Counted from the first letter of the stretch, positions 9,245-18,623 are shown. The stretch: DNA of 64,000 bases from Xylanibacter muris (GCF_013166605.1 NZ_JABKKF010000006.1:1-64000); one strand, 5' to 3'. Notes: a model not told the origin generated them from the sequence alone. Made by a program: numbers and translations.

Positions 9245-9613
9245 TCAATCATCAACAGTCCTGCATTTATCTCTATTCCTGTTCCTCATTATGGTGTCGA
9301 AATTATCACGTCCCCATTCAATGAACTTCTGAACGTGAGGCAGCAGTGTATGGCCGAACTCCGAAACAGAGTATTCCACCCGCGGAGGCACATCGGGATA
9401 TAGTCTGCGGTCGAGAAGACCGTCAGTATGCAGTTGCCGCAATACCGTTGAAAGTACCTTTTCTGATATGGAGGGGATAGTCCTGTAAAGCTCGTTGAAA
9501 CGCACCGGCTCGGTTTCAGCAACCTTCAACAGTACCACCATTGCCCACTTGTTGCCAATCCATTCAAGCATTGGAGCGGCCCTACAATATTCGTAATCTA
9601 ATTTTTTTGCCAT
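9245..9613 (-). CDS. HxlR-family winged-helix transcriptional regulator
   Basis: 122 aa. HxlR-type regulators are small homodimeric DNA-binding proteins, often responding to reactive electrophiles or oxidants. The sequence shows the family hallmarks: MLEWIGNKWAMVVLLKVAE (first helices), RFNELYRTIPSISEKVLSTVLRQL (recognition helix-turn-helix) and RVEYSVSEFGHTLLP (wing and following helix). Two cysteines, C10 and C118, are present; C10 lies near the position of sensing cysteines in some family members, but a redox role is not shown. It is divergent from the radical SAM gene, and both promoters lie in the 129-bp gap, so it probably controls that gene and itself. Confidence 0.88.
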   Translation of the reverse strand: MAKKLDYEYCRAAPMLEWIGNKWAMVVLLKVAETEPVRFNELYRTIPSISEKVLSTVLRQLHTDGLLDRRLYPDVPPRVEYSVSEFGHTLLPHVQKFIEWGRDNFDTIMRNRNRDKCRTVDD

Positions 9614-9644
9614 TTCTCTGCTGTCATAACTTGTTTATAACAAA

Positions 9645-9718
9645 CAAAACTAACTTTTCGGTAAGGGTCATACCTATTGGTAAGTTATTGCACATCCGAT
9701 GGTTATCTTGTAATTTTG
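9645..9718. promoter_or_regulatory. divergent promoters and probable HxlR operator
   Basis: For the radical SAM gene, TTG at 9688-9690, a 20-bp spacer and TAATTTTG at 9711-9718 form a complete Bacteroidota promoter. For the HxlR gene, the minus-strand TAGTTTTG at 9652-9645 is the -7 element. Between them lie two GGTAAG direct repeats and the inverted pair TAACTT/AAGTTA, a likely binding site covering both promoters. Confidence 0.65.
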
Positions 9719-9742
9719 CAGGCACAAAGTTAAACAAAAACA

Positions 9743-10645
9743 ATGAAAAAAATGATTTATCCACAGCTACATTTCACCGGCCAGGTATGGCGGCCGCCTT
9801 ACGAGGCAAACTCACAACTGCTTCAAGTGACCTCCGGCTGCACATGGCACAAATGCAAGTTCTGCACACTCTACCAAGGCACCCGTTTCCGTATGTCTCC
9901 ACTGTCTGAGATTGAAACTGACCTGAAAGTCATCAGGGAATGGCAGCCACGGGCCCGCCGCGTCTATCTGACCGGTGCCAATCCGTTCGCGCTGAGCTAC
10001 AACAGACTGCTTGACGTGGCACTGATGCTACGAAAATATCTTCCGCACATGGTGTCATTCGGCATGTTTGCCCGAGTGACCGACATTGTGCCCAAATCTG
10101 TGGAAGAACTGAAAAATCTCCGCCATCTCAGGCTTGACGGCATCAGCATAGGAATAGAAACGGCCCACAATCCGACACTACTGCGCATGGACAAGGGTTA
10201 CCTTGCCTCGGATATCCTAACTCAACTTTCGAAGCTCGATGAAGCAGGCATCCGCTATAACGTTTTCTATCTCAACGGTCTCGCCGGAAAGGGCAACGGT
10301 GAGGCAAACGCAACAGCCACCGCAGATGTGCTCAACCGTCTGCATCCATGCATCATCAATATCGTATCGCTGACTGTGTTCCCCGAATCAAGGCTATATC
10401 AGGAAGTGACGGACGGAGGCTATGAGGAGGAACCGGAGATTGAACGCCTAATAGAAACGAAAACCTTTATCAGGCAACTCACCATAAAGACAAATATTCT
10501 CGGTCATCACATCTCAAACACGGTGCCTGTCACCGGAGCCCTTCCCGTAGACAAAGCCGCAATACTCGCAGAATTAGACAAGGCCATAGCGTCTTTTCCT
10601 GAGAAGGAACTGAAAGATTACCGCAACAGCATCAGACATTTGTGA
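9743..10645 (+). CDS. radical SAM protein of unknown substrate
   Basis: 300 aa. The N terminus has a cluster-binding triad C33-x4-C38-x2-C41 in GCTWHKCKFC; the four-residue first gap, rather than three, is typical of the subfamily of short COG1032-like radical SAM proteins with GCxxNxCxFC. A GGE-like SAM contact falls in VYLTGANPFAL, and GISIGIETAHN resembles the later SAM-binding strand. No auxiliary cluster domain, TRAM domain or B12 domain is seen. The nearby divergent HxlR regulator suggests induction by a chemical stress. The true start is probably this ATG, 25 bp after the -7 element, though a start at M4 is possible. Confidence 0.85.
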   Translation: MKKMIYPQLHFTGQVWRPPYEANSQLLQVTSGCTWHKCKFCTLYQGTRFRMSPLSEIETDLKVIREWQPRARRVYLTGANPFALSYNRLLDVALMLRKYLPHMVSFGMFARVTDIVPKSVEELKNLRHLRLDGISIGIETAHNPTLLRMDKGYLASDILTQLSKLDEAGIRYNVFYLNGLAGKGNGEANATATADVLNRLHPCIINIVSLTVFPESRLYQEVTDGGYEEEPEIERLIETKTFIRQLTIKTNILGHHISNTVPVTGALPVDKAAILAELDKAIASFPEKELKDYRNSIRHL

Positions 10646-10750
10646 AAGATCGCGATAAATGCCATTCTATGCATGGACCTGTCCTTGACATCTGTCAGAC
10701 ATAAAGTATGCTTGACCGATCTTATAACAACAGTTTTCATATCATCTGAC

Positions 10751-10767
10751 ACATCGCAAAGCGATGT
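10751..10767. terminator. short perfect hairpin between convergent genes
   Basis: ACATCGC-AAA-GCGATGT is a perfect 7-bp stem with a 3-nt loop located between the 3' ends of the radical SAM gene and the DUF3256 gene. It may act as a bidirectional transcription end, though neither side has a strong T run. Hairpins of this type can also be dispersed repeats. Confidence 0.4.
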
Positions 10768-10809
10768 CCCTACACAATGCCAAAAAGTTTCGGCCACTCT
10801 CTTCACCTT

Positions 10810-11466
10810 TCACCTGTTTTTCTGAATCCGGTCAGAAAGGTTCACCTGCCTCTTTCGCACAATCGAGATTGCCTTTTCCCTTTCCGATGAAGACAATAAA
10901 GGAAATTCAGCCCTTAACGTCATCGAATTATCCTCTGGTGAAAGTTCCGCAACGACAGTCATATATGCAAGCAATGGCTTCAGGCTTTCAAAACTGTCTG
11001 CAGCCATTGTATCCGGTCTGCTTATCAATTCCGGCATATAATCTTCAATAATCCCGCACTCCTGAGTGCGTTTCCGCCATTTATAATCATAAAAAACGAC
11101 CTTGCTTTCTACCGGAACAGTACCGTATGTCGTCACCATACATATATAAGCATCAGAAGAATCCCTGACAGCAACTGCACTGTCTGCCAACAGCAACATC
11201 TCCACAGATACAGACGCGTTAAGCTTAAGCTTGAGATATCTTTCATCAAGCACGGTCATGGAACTCTTGCCATCAAACAGATTTGTCACTTCCGACTTCA
11301 TGCCGGAATCCATAAAGTCAATCATATCGAGCCTGTTGTTGTGAGACAGGCCAGGCATAAGAGAATCCGGCATATTCACAAACGCATCCCTCATCGTCTG
11401 CTTCTGCGCAGAAACAGCAAAGGACTGCCAAACAACCAACACTCCGAATAATATTCTCATTATCAT
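10810..11466 (-). CDS. DUF3256-family secreted protein
   Basis: 218 aa. A short N-terminal signal (MIMRILFGVLVVWQSFAVSAQ) suggests export to the periplasm. The remainder matches the pattern of the Bacteroidales DUF3256 family: a start with MRDAFVNMPDSLMPGLSHNNRLDMIDFMDSG and a tail with alternating strands. The function of the family is unknown. It follows the ABC permease gene by 64 bp and is the last gene of the long minus-strand run. No enzyme motif is visible. Confidence 0.7.
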   Translation of the reverse strand: MIMRILFGVLVVWQSFAVSAQKQTMRDAFVNMPDSLMPGLSHNNRLDMIDFMDSGMKSEVTNLFDGKSSMTVLDERYLKLKLNASVSVEMLLLADSAVAVRDSSDAYICMVTTYGTVPVESKVVFYDYKWRKRTQECGIIEDYMPELISRPDTMAADSFESLKPLLAYMTVVAELSPEDNSMTLRAEFPLLSSSEREKAISIVRKRQVNLSDRIQKNR

Positions 11467-11530
11467 AAAGCTTTCATTTTATATTTCCATGCGCTTATAT
11501 TAATAATTCTCACGTGCCGCCATTTCCTTT

Positions 11531-12739
11531 TTAATCAACAGCCCCGTTCCTGGACCACACATTCATTATCTTTTCCCGTATGGCCACAAAATTGAAAAGA
11601 GTCACAAGGCACAGAAGACAGAAACCAAGAATGAACGAAGGCAGAACCGAACCTTCATCAATATCAGGATATAACATACCGATTATATCCATATAATATC
11701 CACGCACTGCTAAAAGTAGCACACAGACAATAACAAAGACTGTCATGTTCAATAAAAGAGTAAGCAACTGATAAGGCAATGCCACTTGCACAGGACTATA
11801 GCCTATGAGGAGAAGATTCTCAAGCTTTGTCTCATTCTTTTGAACAAGAAGATAGATACTCAGCATGAGCATATAGAAACTCAGGCAACTGATGACCAGA
11901 CCTATGCACATCACCATGGAAACTGTCATTCTGAGGAAATACATCGTTTTACCCGTATCAAGATTACCGTTCTCAACATCATATCCCTTATTTTCCATAT
12001 AGCCTGATATAGCCCCGTCTGCCGGATTACCTACTTCCACAATAACCCGTGACGGCTCTACATCACCGGATGATGAATATACAGAATTACTCCAGTCCAT
12101 AAACTGCTGAGGCACAAGGATGGAATTCAGCCTGTTTGAAAATCCTATTACTTTCCCTTTATAGGCATCACGTTTTCCGTTGCCGCTAACAATGATTTGA
12201 AAATCAATCATACCGACAATACCTTCACTCAACTTGGGCAACGAATGGATTCTGGCAAAGCCGAAATTATACATAGCCATATATGACCGCGGCAAAATTA
12301 CCGGCACTTCATCCATTCCCTCTTTCCATTCCCATCGGTCAACAGGAGTATCAACGAACTTGTCGGGAACACTCTCGAAAAACATCTCGCTGCTCAATAC
12401 TGGCACACCGTTTATGCCCATACGTGCTGTGACATTATACCCTGCCATGGTAAACATTCCGACAGCACGTACAAATTTCTGAGCCTCAAGATCTTCGATA
12501 TCCTCACCGGAAAACGTACCAGAACGGCCGGAAAGCGAACTGCCTGCATTTATTTTCTTGCTCAATATCATATATTCGGCACTCATAAACGAATCACCCT
12601 TGGTAAATACGGGCAACACATCACGATAGAACTGATACCCCGTGAGGACAATGAGCATTCCCAAAAGATTGGCAAAGAAAAAACCCGCCAGCTGTGCGAC
12701 ACTGATATGCCGCCTCAGTAATTTCCATACAAGACTCAT
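11531..12739 (-). CDS. ABC transporter permease, FtsX/MacB-like
   Basis: 402 aa. One hydrophobic segment near residues 17-40 (LAGFFFANLLGMLIVLTGYQF), a large extracytoplasmic domain of about 200 residues, then three membrane segments near 270-300, 320-350 and 365-390 give the four-helix FtsX/MacB topology. Such permeases usually drive mechanotransmission, lipoprotein release or peptide/antibiotic export, not simple uptake. Its start overlaps the ATPase gene stop by 4 bp, so the two form the transporter. Which substrate is moved cannot be told. Confidence 0.8.
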   Translation of the reverse strand: MSLVWKLLRRHISVAQLAGFFFANLLGMLIVLTGYQFYRDVLPVFTKGDSFMSAEYMILSKKINAGSSLSGRSGTFSGEDIEDLEAQKFVRAVGMFTMAGYNVTARMGINGVPVLSSEMFFESVPDKFVDTPVDRWEWKEGMDEVPVILPRSYMAMYNFGFARIHSLPKLSEGIVGMIDFQIIVSGNGKRDAYKGKVIGFSNRLNSILVPQQFMDWSNSVYSSSGDVEPSRVIVEVGNPADGAISGYMENKGYDVENGNLDTGKTMYFLRMTVSMVMCIGLVISCLSFYMLMLSIYLLVQKNETKLENLLLIGYSPVQVALPYQLLTLLLNMTVFVIVCVLLLAVRGYYMDIIGMLYPDIDEGSVLPSFILGFCLLCLVTLFNFVAIREKIMNVWSRNGAVD

Positions 12740-13380
12740 AATCTTATCACCTTTTCATAATTTAAACCGATATGCCTTCCGATACTTGTAACGATGACTC
12801 CGGCTCCCTGACGTGTTGCCTCCGCCATCATTATATCGCCCATCTGTATGGAGTTTTCCTCATCAAGATGACTGATGGGCTCATCGGCAAGGAGGAAGTC
12901 AAACGGCTGTGCCAAGGCTCTGATCATTGCCACACGCTGCTGTTGGCCGAAAGACATCATTCCCACCTTCACGTTTATCTTGTCTGCAATGCCAAGCAAC
13001 TCGAACCATCTTTCTATTTCCTTACGCGTCTTGAAGCCTGTAAGCCGGTTCTTTATATCTACATTCTCATAAGCGGTAAGTTCCGGAAACAGCCGCAACT
13101 CCTGAAAGAGATGACTTATATGACTTATACGGCAGTTCGTCCAATCACCAGTCTTATATGAACGCACATCAACATCGTCAAAAAGAATTCTTCCCGAATA
13201 GTCATGACGGTAGCCTGTCACATAACTGCAAAAGGTGCTTTTACCCTTGCCGCTTTCCGCCTCCACCAGATACAAATGTCCGCGTTGAAAACAGACTCTT
13301 TGCCGCCATATTTCCGAATGGATATTGTCACTGCCGGAAAACACTTCAGGCAAGACACTCTCAAAAACAATCTTCTCCAT
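12736..13380 (-). CDS. ABC transporter ATP-binding protein
   Basis: 214 aa. Motifs in order: Walker A AESGKGKST (41-49), Q-loop region HLFQELRLFPELTAYENV, signature SFGQQQR (143-149), Walker B FLLADEP (162-168) and D-loop SHLDEEN. In the usual H-loop position the sequence reads VIVTSIGRH, so the histidine that normally follows the threonine is replaced by serine. The short chain and the FtsX-like partner directly downstream (4-bp overlap) put it in the LolD/MacB/FtsE group. It follows the DUF4836 lipoprotein gene by 60 bp. Confidence 0.88.
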   Translation of the reverse strand: MEKIVFESVLPEVFSGSDNIHSEIWRQRVCFQRGHLYLVEAESGKGKSTFCSYVTGYRHDYSGRILFDDVDVRSYKTGDWTNCRISHISHLFQELRLFPELTAYENVDIKNRLTGFKTRKEIERWFELLGIADKINVKVGMMSFGQQQRVAMIRALAQPFDFLLADEPISHLDEENSIQMGDIMMAEATRQGAGVIVTSIGRHIGLNYEKVIRL

Positions 13381-13440
13381 CTTATTAAAATAAACGCCAC
13401 AACCTGTATAATAAAAACATACAGGTGTATCATGCCAACA

Positions 13441-14847
13441 TTATTTTGTAAAATAAACAATCCGCTCCACATTTCCGAGAATACTTCCCGTCAAGGCTTT
13501 CATCTGCGGATTACCGTCAAGAATGCCACCTATGTTTATCACGGCACAAAGATGCTTTCCCTTAATCTTTGCTGCAATATCATCGGGAAACGGCATGGCC
13601 TGACGTGCCTGAACGGCAGACGCCAATGACTCGGAACTGCATATATACATCATATTATCTGATGTCAATCCGAAATAAGCATTCCAATCGCCACCATTGA
13701 AATGATAGCTGTCATTAAATTTCCAGTCCGTAATGGATGTTCCGGAAGGTGTCGAAGCCTTCCAATAGCCTACATCTTCCAACCAGCCGGCATCCGAGAC
13801 TTCAGCAATAAGGGAAAAATGCGGTTTCCCGTTTCCAATGTTGCCGAACGTCATAAGCATATCACCGTTGACACTCTTCAACATCTTGTCAATATCAATT
13901 GCGGTATTCAGTCCTGCAAGCAATACTCTGAACGTATCATTTCTGCGCAGCAGGTCTATATAGTCGTTTCCGTCGACACCGCATATCACCGATACGGATG
14001 CATCATACGGTATGCAGTCTATATGCTTGCCTGTTATCGGCTTATACGCCTTCATCGACTCCTTCAACACACTGTCTGTATCCGGATTGAATGAAAATGT
14101 CTCACCTGTAATATTCAGACATCGGCCTTCCTGCTCAAACGATGCGGCAATAATTATATCTGCGGGCCTTGCATTTTTCGGAGCACCTATCATAAATGGC
14201 GCAACAAATCTTTCAGGAAGAGCATTCGCCTGAGCGACAAGAGCAATATTCCCATCCATAGTATCAAGATATTGCATAATACGGGCACTCTTCACCTCTG
14301 CCCCGTCATCACTGTCAAGATACCTTATCATACGTCGCTGAACCTCAGCCACCGAACTGCTTGCGACAGGTCCCATCACAAGCAAGGCCGAACCGGAAAA
14401 TCCGGCCATATAGCTTCCATTGACAATTGAAAAACCAAAGCCTTTCCGTTCCTTGATTTCCGAAGCCTTTCCATTATCATGCAATACCGTCAGCCAGTCC
14501 TCAAGCTTCCCCTTACTCCCGACCTTTGCAACAACACCTATATTTCCGTCTGATGTTTCAAAGGCGTAAATCGGTTCGGTGAAGTCTATTCCCGATTCTT
14601 TTATATCATCAATACAAAAAAAACTCTTCAGCATACCAGGTCTGTTCGTGATACCGCTTCCGGATTTAGAAACAGCATCAGAAACATTGATACGCATTAC
14701 TGCCATACAGTCGCGCGGAATAACACTCATATAATCGGCATCAGAGCATGATGCGACAAGCATTACCGATACGGATAAAAACAATATATACGTATGCCGG
14801 AAGAATGATATTGGATTTATACTCATAATAGTTCTGTATCTTTTCAT
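13441..14847 (-). CDS. DUF4836-like lipoprotein
   Basis: 468 aa. A lipoprotein signal ends at LVASC, so the mature protein should be lipid-anchored; the functional start may be the internal MSINPISFF eight codons later, which gives a more standard signal. The phrase DYMSVIPRDCMAVMRINV right after the cysteine is characteristic of the Bacteroidota DUF4836 family (roughly 450-550 aa), whose function is unknown. The body has repeated beta-rich segments (ALVAQANALPERF, LLVMGPVASSSV) resembling a duplicated domain. It lies 14 bp after rsmE and before the ABC pair in one run. Confidence 0.7.
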   Translation of the reverse strand: MKRYRTIMSINPISFFRHTYILFLSVSVMLVASCSDADYMSVIPRDCMAVMRINVSDAVSKSGSGITNRPGMLKSFFCIDDIKESGIDFTEPIYAFETSDGNIGVVAKVGSKGKLEDWLTVLHDNGKASEIKERKGFGFSIVNGSYMAGFSGSALLVMGPVASSSVAEVQRRMIRYLDSDDGAEVKSARIMQYLDTMDGNIALVAQANALPERFVAPFMIGAPKNARPADIIIAASFEQEGRCLNITGETFSFNPDTDSVLKESMKAYKPITGKHIDCIPYDASVSVICGVDGNDYIDLLRRNDTFRVLLAGLNTAIDIDKMLKSVNGDMLMTFGNIGNGKPHFSLIAEVSDAGWLEDVGYWKASTPSGTSITDWKFNDSYHFNGGDWNAYFGLTSDNMMYICSSESLASAVQARQAMPFPDDIAAKIKGKHLCAVINIGGILDGNPQMKALTGSILGNVERIVYFTK

Positions 14848-14861
14848 TTATTTCACCGGTA

Positions 14862-15611
14862 TCACTCTCTTGAAGCAAGCTGCATCATCATAACAGCTGC
14901 AAGCGCGGCGGTCTCCGTACGCAAACGGCTCTTTCCAAGGCTTACGGAAATAAATCCGGCAGCGACAGCCGCCCTGACCTCATCAATTGAAAAATCACCT
15001 TCCGGTCCTATAAGCACTGTCACGTCATGCATATTGACATCCGTGGCGTCACCACCACAACAAACCTTTCTTTTCAGTTCATCAAACAATTCCGTCTTTT
15101 CTATCTCGTCATAGCAGTGGGCGATATATTTCCGTCCTTTAGGCGGCACCGCAATAAATCTGTCAAATGAAACAATGGGATTCACAACAGGTTTCCATGC
15201 CTTACGGCTTTGCTTCACAGCCGACACCACTATCTTTTCTATCCGCTCTGTCTTTATTACCTTACGCTCAGAGAACGAACAGTTTAGAAATGAAAATTCA
15301 TCGACTCCTATCTCCGTCGCTTTCTCTACCATCCATTCCACACGGTCCATCATCTTTGTCGGAGCCATTGCGATGTGGAAATGTCCGCACCATTGCGGCT
15401 TCTGGCTGCATACATCATTGATTTTATACATGCACTTATGTGATGAAGCGACGGTAACTTCCGCCTTATAGAAACTTCCCTTACCGTCCATAAGCATTAT
15501 CTCGTCACCTGCTGCAAGGCGCAGAACACGCAAGGCGTGTCTGGCTTCATCTTCCGGCAGTTCTGACAATATGTCCGCATCCGGAACATAAAAAAATCGA
15601 GTTTCTTTCAT
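14862..15611 (-). CDS. rsmE: 16S rRNA (uracil-1498-N3)-methyltransferase RsmE
   Basis: 249 aa, the usual length. RsmE methylates N3 of U1498 in 16S rRNA. The N-terminal PUA-like domain (about 1-75) includes EDEARHALRVLRLAAGDEIMLMDGKG; the C-terminal SPOUT domain has the deep-knot SAM-binding motifs VLIGPEGDFSIDEV and SLGKSRLRTETAALAA. In between, KMMDRVEWMVEKATEIGVDEF is the family's signature helix. The gene belongs to the long run downstream of ileS, between the bifunctional nuclease gene and the DUF4836 lipoprotein gene. All key motifs are intact. Confidence 0.95.
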   Translation of the reverse strand: MKETRFFYVPDADILSELPEDEARHALRVLRLAAGDEIMLMDGKGSFYKAEVTVASSHKCMYKINDVCSQKPQWCGHFHIAMAPTKMMDRVEWMVEKATEIGVDEFSFLNCSFSERKVIKTERIEKIVVSAVKQSRKAWKPVVNPIVSFDRFIAVPPKGRKYIAHCYDEIEKTELFDELKRKVCCGGDATDVNMHDVTVLIGPEGDFSIDEVRAAVAAGFISVSLGKSRLRTETAALAAVMMMQLASRE

Positions 15612-15648
15612 ATAAAACCTTTTTCCTTATTCAAATACCTATGAACCA

Positions 15649-16224
15649 CTATTCATTACCTGCATCATGCTTGCGTCTGTCAAGCTCCTCCTTTATATAT
15701 GACGCCTGCCTGTAATCTTCTTTGGATATGGCTTTTTCAAGTTCGTCAACAAGCTCTTCCGTCTTTAACGCATTGAGAGGTATCGTCATCTTTTGTGCTC
15801 CCTGTTCGTATGCCGAACTTTGCCGCATCATCAGTCCTGCATCTATAAACATGTCTATATGCATTATTCTCGCAAGAAGGACCGCTTCGCTGACACGCAG
15901 GGGCAGACATAAGTCCTGTTCTTCATTCATCAGCGATGATATATACTCACCGTTACGTATTCCGCTTATATATATATAATAGGATGTAAGGTCGTCAAGA
16001 TACCCCAGTGTTTTCACCAATACCTCAGGCAGACGCTTGCCGAACGCACCGTCCGGAAGTTCATCACGAAGTTTAAGTTCATTCGCGATTCCTATTCCGC
16101 ATATAATGCTCAGTGCCCTGTCTTTGGTTTTATCCGTTAGGGTTATCACTCCCAGTTTTTCATTCCCCACCAACAGTGAAACACTGTCATAAGAGAGCAA
16201 CACCCGGCTGTCCTTTCCCGTCAT
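15649..16224 (-). CDS. bifunctional nuclease-domain protein with C-terminal UVR motif
   Basis: 191 aa. Residues 1 to about 140 resemble the bifunctional nuclease domain (DUF151): LGVITLTDKTKDRALSIICG, DLTSYYIYISGIRNGEY and LPLRVSEAVLLARIMHIDMFID. The end (ELVDELEKAISKEDYRQASYIKEELDRRK) is a UvrB/UvrC-type helical hairpin with the ExAIxxEDYxxAxxIKDE pattern. This two-part layout is common in Bacteroidota. Plant and bacterial members have reported RNase and DNase activity, but the cellular role is unclear. The start overlaps the transporter gene stop by 4 bp. Confidence 0.82.
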   Translation of the reverse strand: MTGKDSRVLLSYDSVSLLVGNEKLGVITLTDKTKDRALSIICGIGIANELKLRDELPDGAFGKRLPEVLVKTLGYLDDLTSYYIYISGIRNGEYISSLMNEEQDLCLPLRVSEAVLLARIMHIDMFIDAGLMMRQSSAYEQGAQKMTIPLNALKTEELVDELEKAISKEDYRQASYIKEELDRRKHDAGNE

Positions 16225-17465
16225 GCGGCTTTCTCGTTTTTAGGCCTGAACATAATGGCAAATGCGACAGCCACCACAAGCGAATAACCGGCAAAAGTCA
16301 TCCAGCATGGCATCCAGTCTATAACTCCGTCAACTGTGTGTGAATTCACAACGGCCTGTGCTCCCAACGAACCTATAGTAGCACCAATACCGTTTGTCAT
16401 CAACATAAAAAGGCCTTGTGCGCTTGAACGTATCTCCGGATGTGTGGAAATATCAACATACAATGAGCCTGACACATTGAAGAAATCGAAAGCCACTCCA
16501 TATACAATCATCGAAAGCACAAAGAGCCACACTCCGCCTCCTGGATTTCCTATACCGAGGAACCCGAAACGCAGCACCCATGCCAGCATGGCTATCAGCA
16601 TCACTTGCTTTATGCCAAAACGTTTCATAAAGAACGGTATAAGAAGAATACAGAAAGTCTCGCTCATCTGAGAAAGCGAATAAAGAATATTCGAATGCTG
16701 TACACCGAATGTATCCATATATTCAGGCATTGTTCCAAAGCTCTCAATATACGGGGTTGCAAATCCGTTTGTTATCTGCAGACATACTCCGAGCATCGCC
16801 GAGAATATGAAGAACATTGCCATCTGCCTCTGTCTGAAAAGTCTGAAAGCATCAAGGCCGAATGCCTCGGCAAGACTTTTCTTACCTGTCTTTTCTGTCA
16901 CAGGACATTTGGGCAGCGTGAATGTATAGACAAACAACAGCATGCTCAATACACCTGACGTCACAAACATCATATAGCTTGTGGAAAAGCCTGTCAGGTC
17001 TACAAACCACATGGCACATATAAAACCAACGGTTCCGAACACCCGTATTGGAGGAAAATCCTTCACGGTATCCATACCGGCCTTTGTCAAGGCATTATAT
17101 GATACTGAATTTGAAAGAGCCAAGGTCGGCATATAAAATGCAACACTTACAGAATAGAACGGGAAAAGAACTGAAAACTCAGCATCGGCACCGGCCGTAT
17201 ATCCATACCAGGCAGAACAAAACATCATCGCACCGGCTATGAAATGACAAATGCCCAACATAAACTGAGCAGGTATCCACCGGTCTGCAACGATACCGAT
17301 TATTGCAGGCATGAATATAGAAACAATACCCTGCATGGCATAGAAACTGCCGATATCGGAAGCCATGCCGATTCGACCCAAATACATTCCCATACATGTC
17401 AGATAAGCTCCCCATACGGCATACTCCAGGAAGTTCATCAATGCTAACCTTACTTTCAGATTCAT
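16221..17465 (-). CDS. nucleoside permease, NupG-like major facilitator
   Basis: 414 aa with about twelve hydrophobic segments. The sequence fits the nucleoside:H+ symporter family: MNLKVRLALMNFLEYAVWGAYLTCMGMYL at the N terminus, a GIVADRWIPAQ loop between helices 2 and 3, and VRFGTVGF-like FPPIRVFGTVGFICAMW. In Bacteroidota such genes are commonly annotated as nucleoside permeases. It overlaps the 67-aa gene upstream by 4 bp and the nuclease gene downstream by 4 bp, so it is embedded in the operon. Substrate specificity is inferred from family membership only. Confidence 0.85.
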   Translation of the reverse strand: MNLKVRLALMNFLEYAVWGAYLTCMGMYLGRIGMASDIGSFYAMQGIVSIFMPAIIGIVADRWIPAQFMLGICHFIAGAMMFCSAWYGYTAGADAEFSVLFPFYSVSVAFYMPTLALSNSVSYNALTKAGMDTVKDFPPIRVFGTVGFICAMWFVDLTGFSTSYMMFVTSGVLSMLLFVYTFTLPKCPVTEKTGKKSLAEAFGLDAFRLFRQRQMAMFFIFSAMLGVCLQITNGFATPYIESFGTMPEYMDTFGVQHSNILYSLSQMSETFCILLIPFFMKRFGIKQVMLIAMLAWVLRFGFLGIGNPGGGVWLFVLSMIVYGVAFDFFNVSGSLYVDISTHPEIRSSAQGLFMLMTNGIGATIGSLGAQAVVNSHTVDGVIDWMPCWMTFAGYSLVVAVAFAIMFRPKNEKAA

Positions 17466-17665
17466 ATTGTATTATTTTTAAGTTTTCGTTTTCCGTTTTC
17501 TTCTATAATGGTGAGCGTCCCCCCTACCCACTCCGTAAACGGCTGTTCACCGTCCAACGGATAAATATCCGAAACAATGCCGTCATCCGTTTCCACGACA
17601 CCAAGCCTGTAAATACAGTCACCGTCAACAATCTCGTGAGCAGCAAACCTCCGTATTTTACCCAT
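17462..17665 (-). CDS. small conserved hypothetical protein
   Basis: 67 aa, acidic, no signal peptide or membrane segment. I do not recognise the family. The sequence looks like a compact beta fold: IYRLGVVETDDGIVSDIYPLDGEQPFTEWVGGTLTII. Coding support is good because it sits 7 bp after the DUF4296 gene and its stop overlaps the transporter start by 4 bp, with the same codon pattern. The alternating strand pattern and the phrase DIYPLDGEQPFTEWVGG recall small domains that cap amidohydrolases, but that is only a resemblance. Confidence 0.6.
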   Translation of the reverse strand: MGKIRRFAAHEIVDGDCIYRLGVVETDDGIVSDIYPLDGEQPFTEWVGGTLTIIEENGKRKLKNNTI

Positions 17666-17672
17666 ACTCCAT

Positions 17673-18623
17673 TCACTTCCTTACGAAAGTCCTGTTTATT
17701 GTTCCACGTGAAGTCTTACCGTCTGAAACATTATATGTTTCCGTAAAATGCTTTTTAGCATTCAAAGAATCCTTATGCGCGACACTCACCGTATCTTTAC
17801 GTAAAGAGTCCGATGCACCTGCCGGTTGTTTCGGTTCCGGCTGTCTTACATGCATGCGTATGAGCCTTATATTGTCTATAAGCATCATTCTTAATGCATT
17901 AGACACACCATTATTAGAGCATAGATAAATAAATCCTCTGACGCTCTTTATCTTTTTGTCGTTATTTCCGGGAACTCTCAGCCTTGCCATACCAGAGCCC
18001 ATGACATGATTTACATAACTTGCCACACTGTCGTTTTCAAACGTAACGGCAATCATTGTCACCGCATCTTTGGCCCCACCCTGGTAAATAAAACTGTTGT
18101 TAAAACTCAATATAAGCTCGTCACCCTTCTCAAAAAGAGTGTCAGAATCTATTTTGAAATCAATCCTGTTATACGGTGCCATCTGCATCAGAATTGCATT
18201 ATCCCGCTCGTGCCAGATATTGGCTGTATCTCCGCTCAAAGATAGATTATTGAAGATTCCGGCATCGGCAACATTGGCTCCCATAAGTTCAGCGGCACTC
18301 TCGACCCTTTCTGCAAGTCTCTTATATATGTCACTAAGAATTTCAGCATGCGTATGGTAATAAACCATCGAAGAATCAAAATCAGCCTCAGTCACATTAT
18401 ATTTCTTCAACACGGAATGATAGTACATTATCCTGTTGAAAGCGGCACTGTCACCGCCACGACGGTTAGCCATGGCATTTCCGAGGTGATAGTCATAAAG
18501 AATATCTTCAAGTGTATCCGGCTGGATGTATTCCGAAGGTATTTGCGGCTTGCATGACATGATCACCGCAATGACCGTAACAAACACTAATACACGGGTC
18601 ATAAGTGTAATTGACTTCATCAT
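17673..18623 (-). CDS. DUF4296-family lipoprotein
   Basis: 316 aa. Lipoprotein signal ending IAVIMSC. Residues about 35-115 (EYIQPDTLEDILYDYHLGNAMANRRG ... SMVYYHTHAEILSDIYKRLAERVESAA) match the DUF4296 domain, which in Bacteroidales is usually encoded just downstream of lspA. The second half (about 130-250) is beta-rich and the tail is low-complexity and basic, rich in Lys, Ser and Thr. The function is unknown; lipid anchoring in the cell envelope is inferred from the signal. It follows lspA by 61 bp. Confidence 0.78.
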   Translation of the reverse strand: MMKSITLMTRVLVFVTVIAVIMSCKPQIPSEYIQPDTLEDILYDYHLGNAMANRRGGDSAAFNRIMYYHSVLKKYNVTEADFDSSMVYYHTHAEILSDIYKRLAERVESAAELMGANVADAGIFNNLSLSGDTANIWHERDNAILMQMAPYNRIDFKIDSDTLFEKGDELILSFNNSFIYQGGAKDAVTMIAVTFENDSVASYVNHVMGSGMARLRVPGNNDKKIKSVRGFIYLCSNNGVSNALRMMLIDNIRLIRMHVRQPEPKQPAGASDSLRKDTVSVAHKDSLNAKKHFTETYNVSDGKTSRGTINRTFVRK

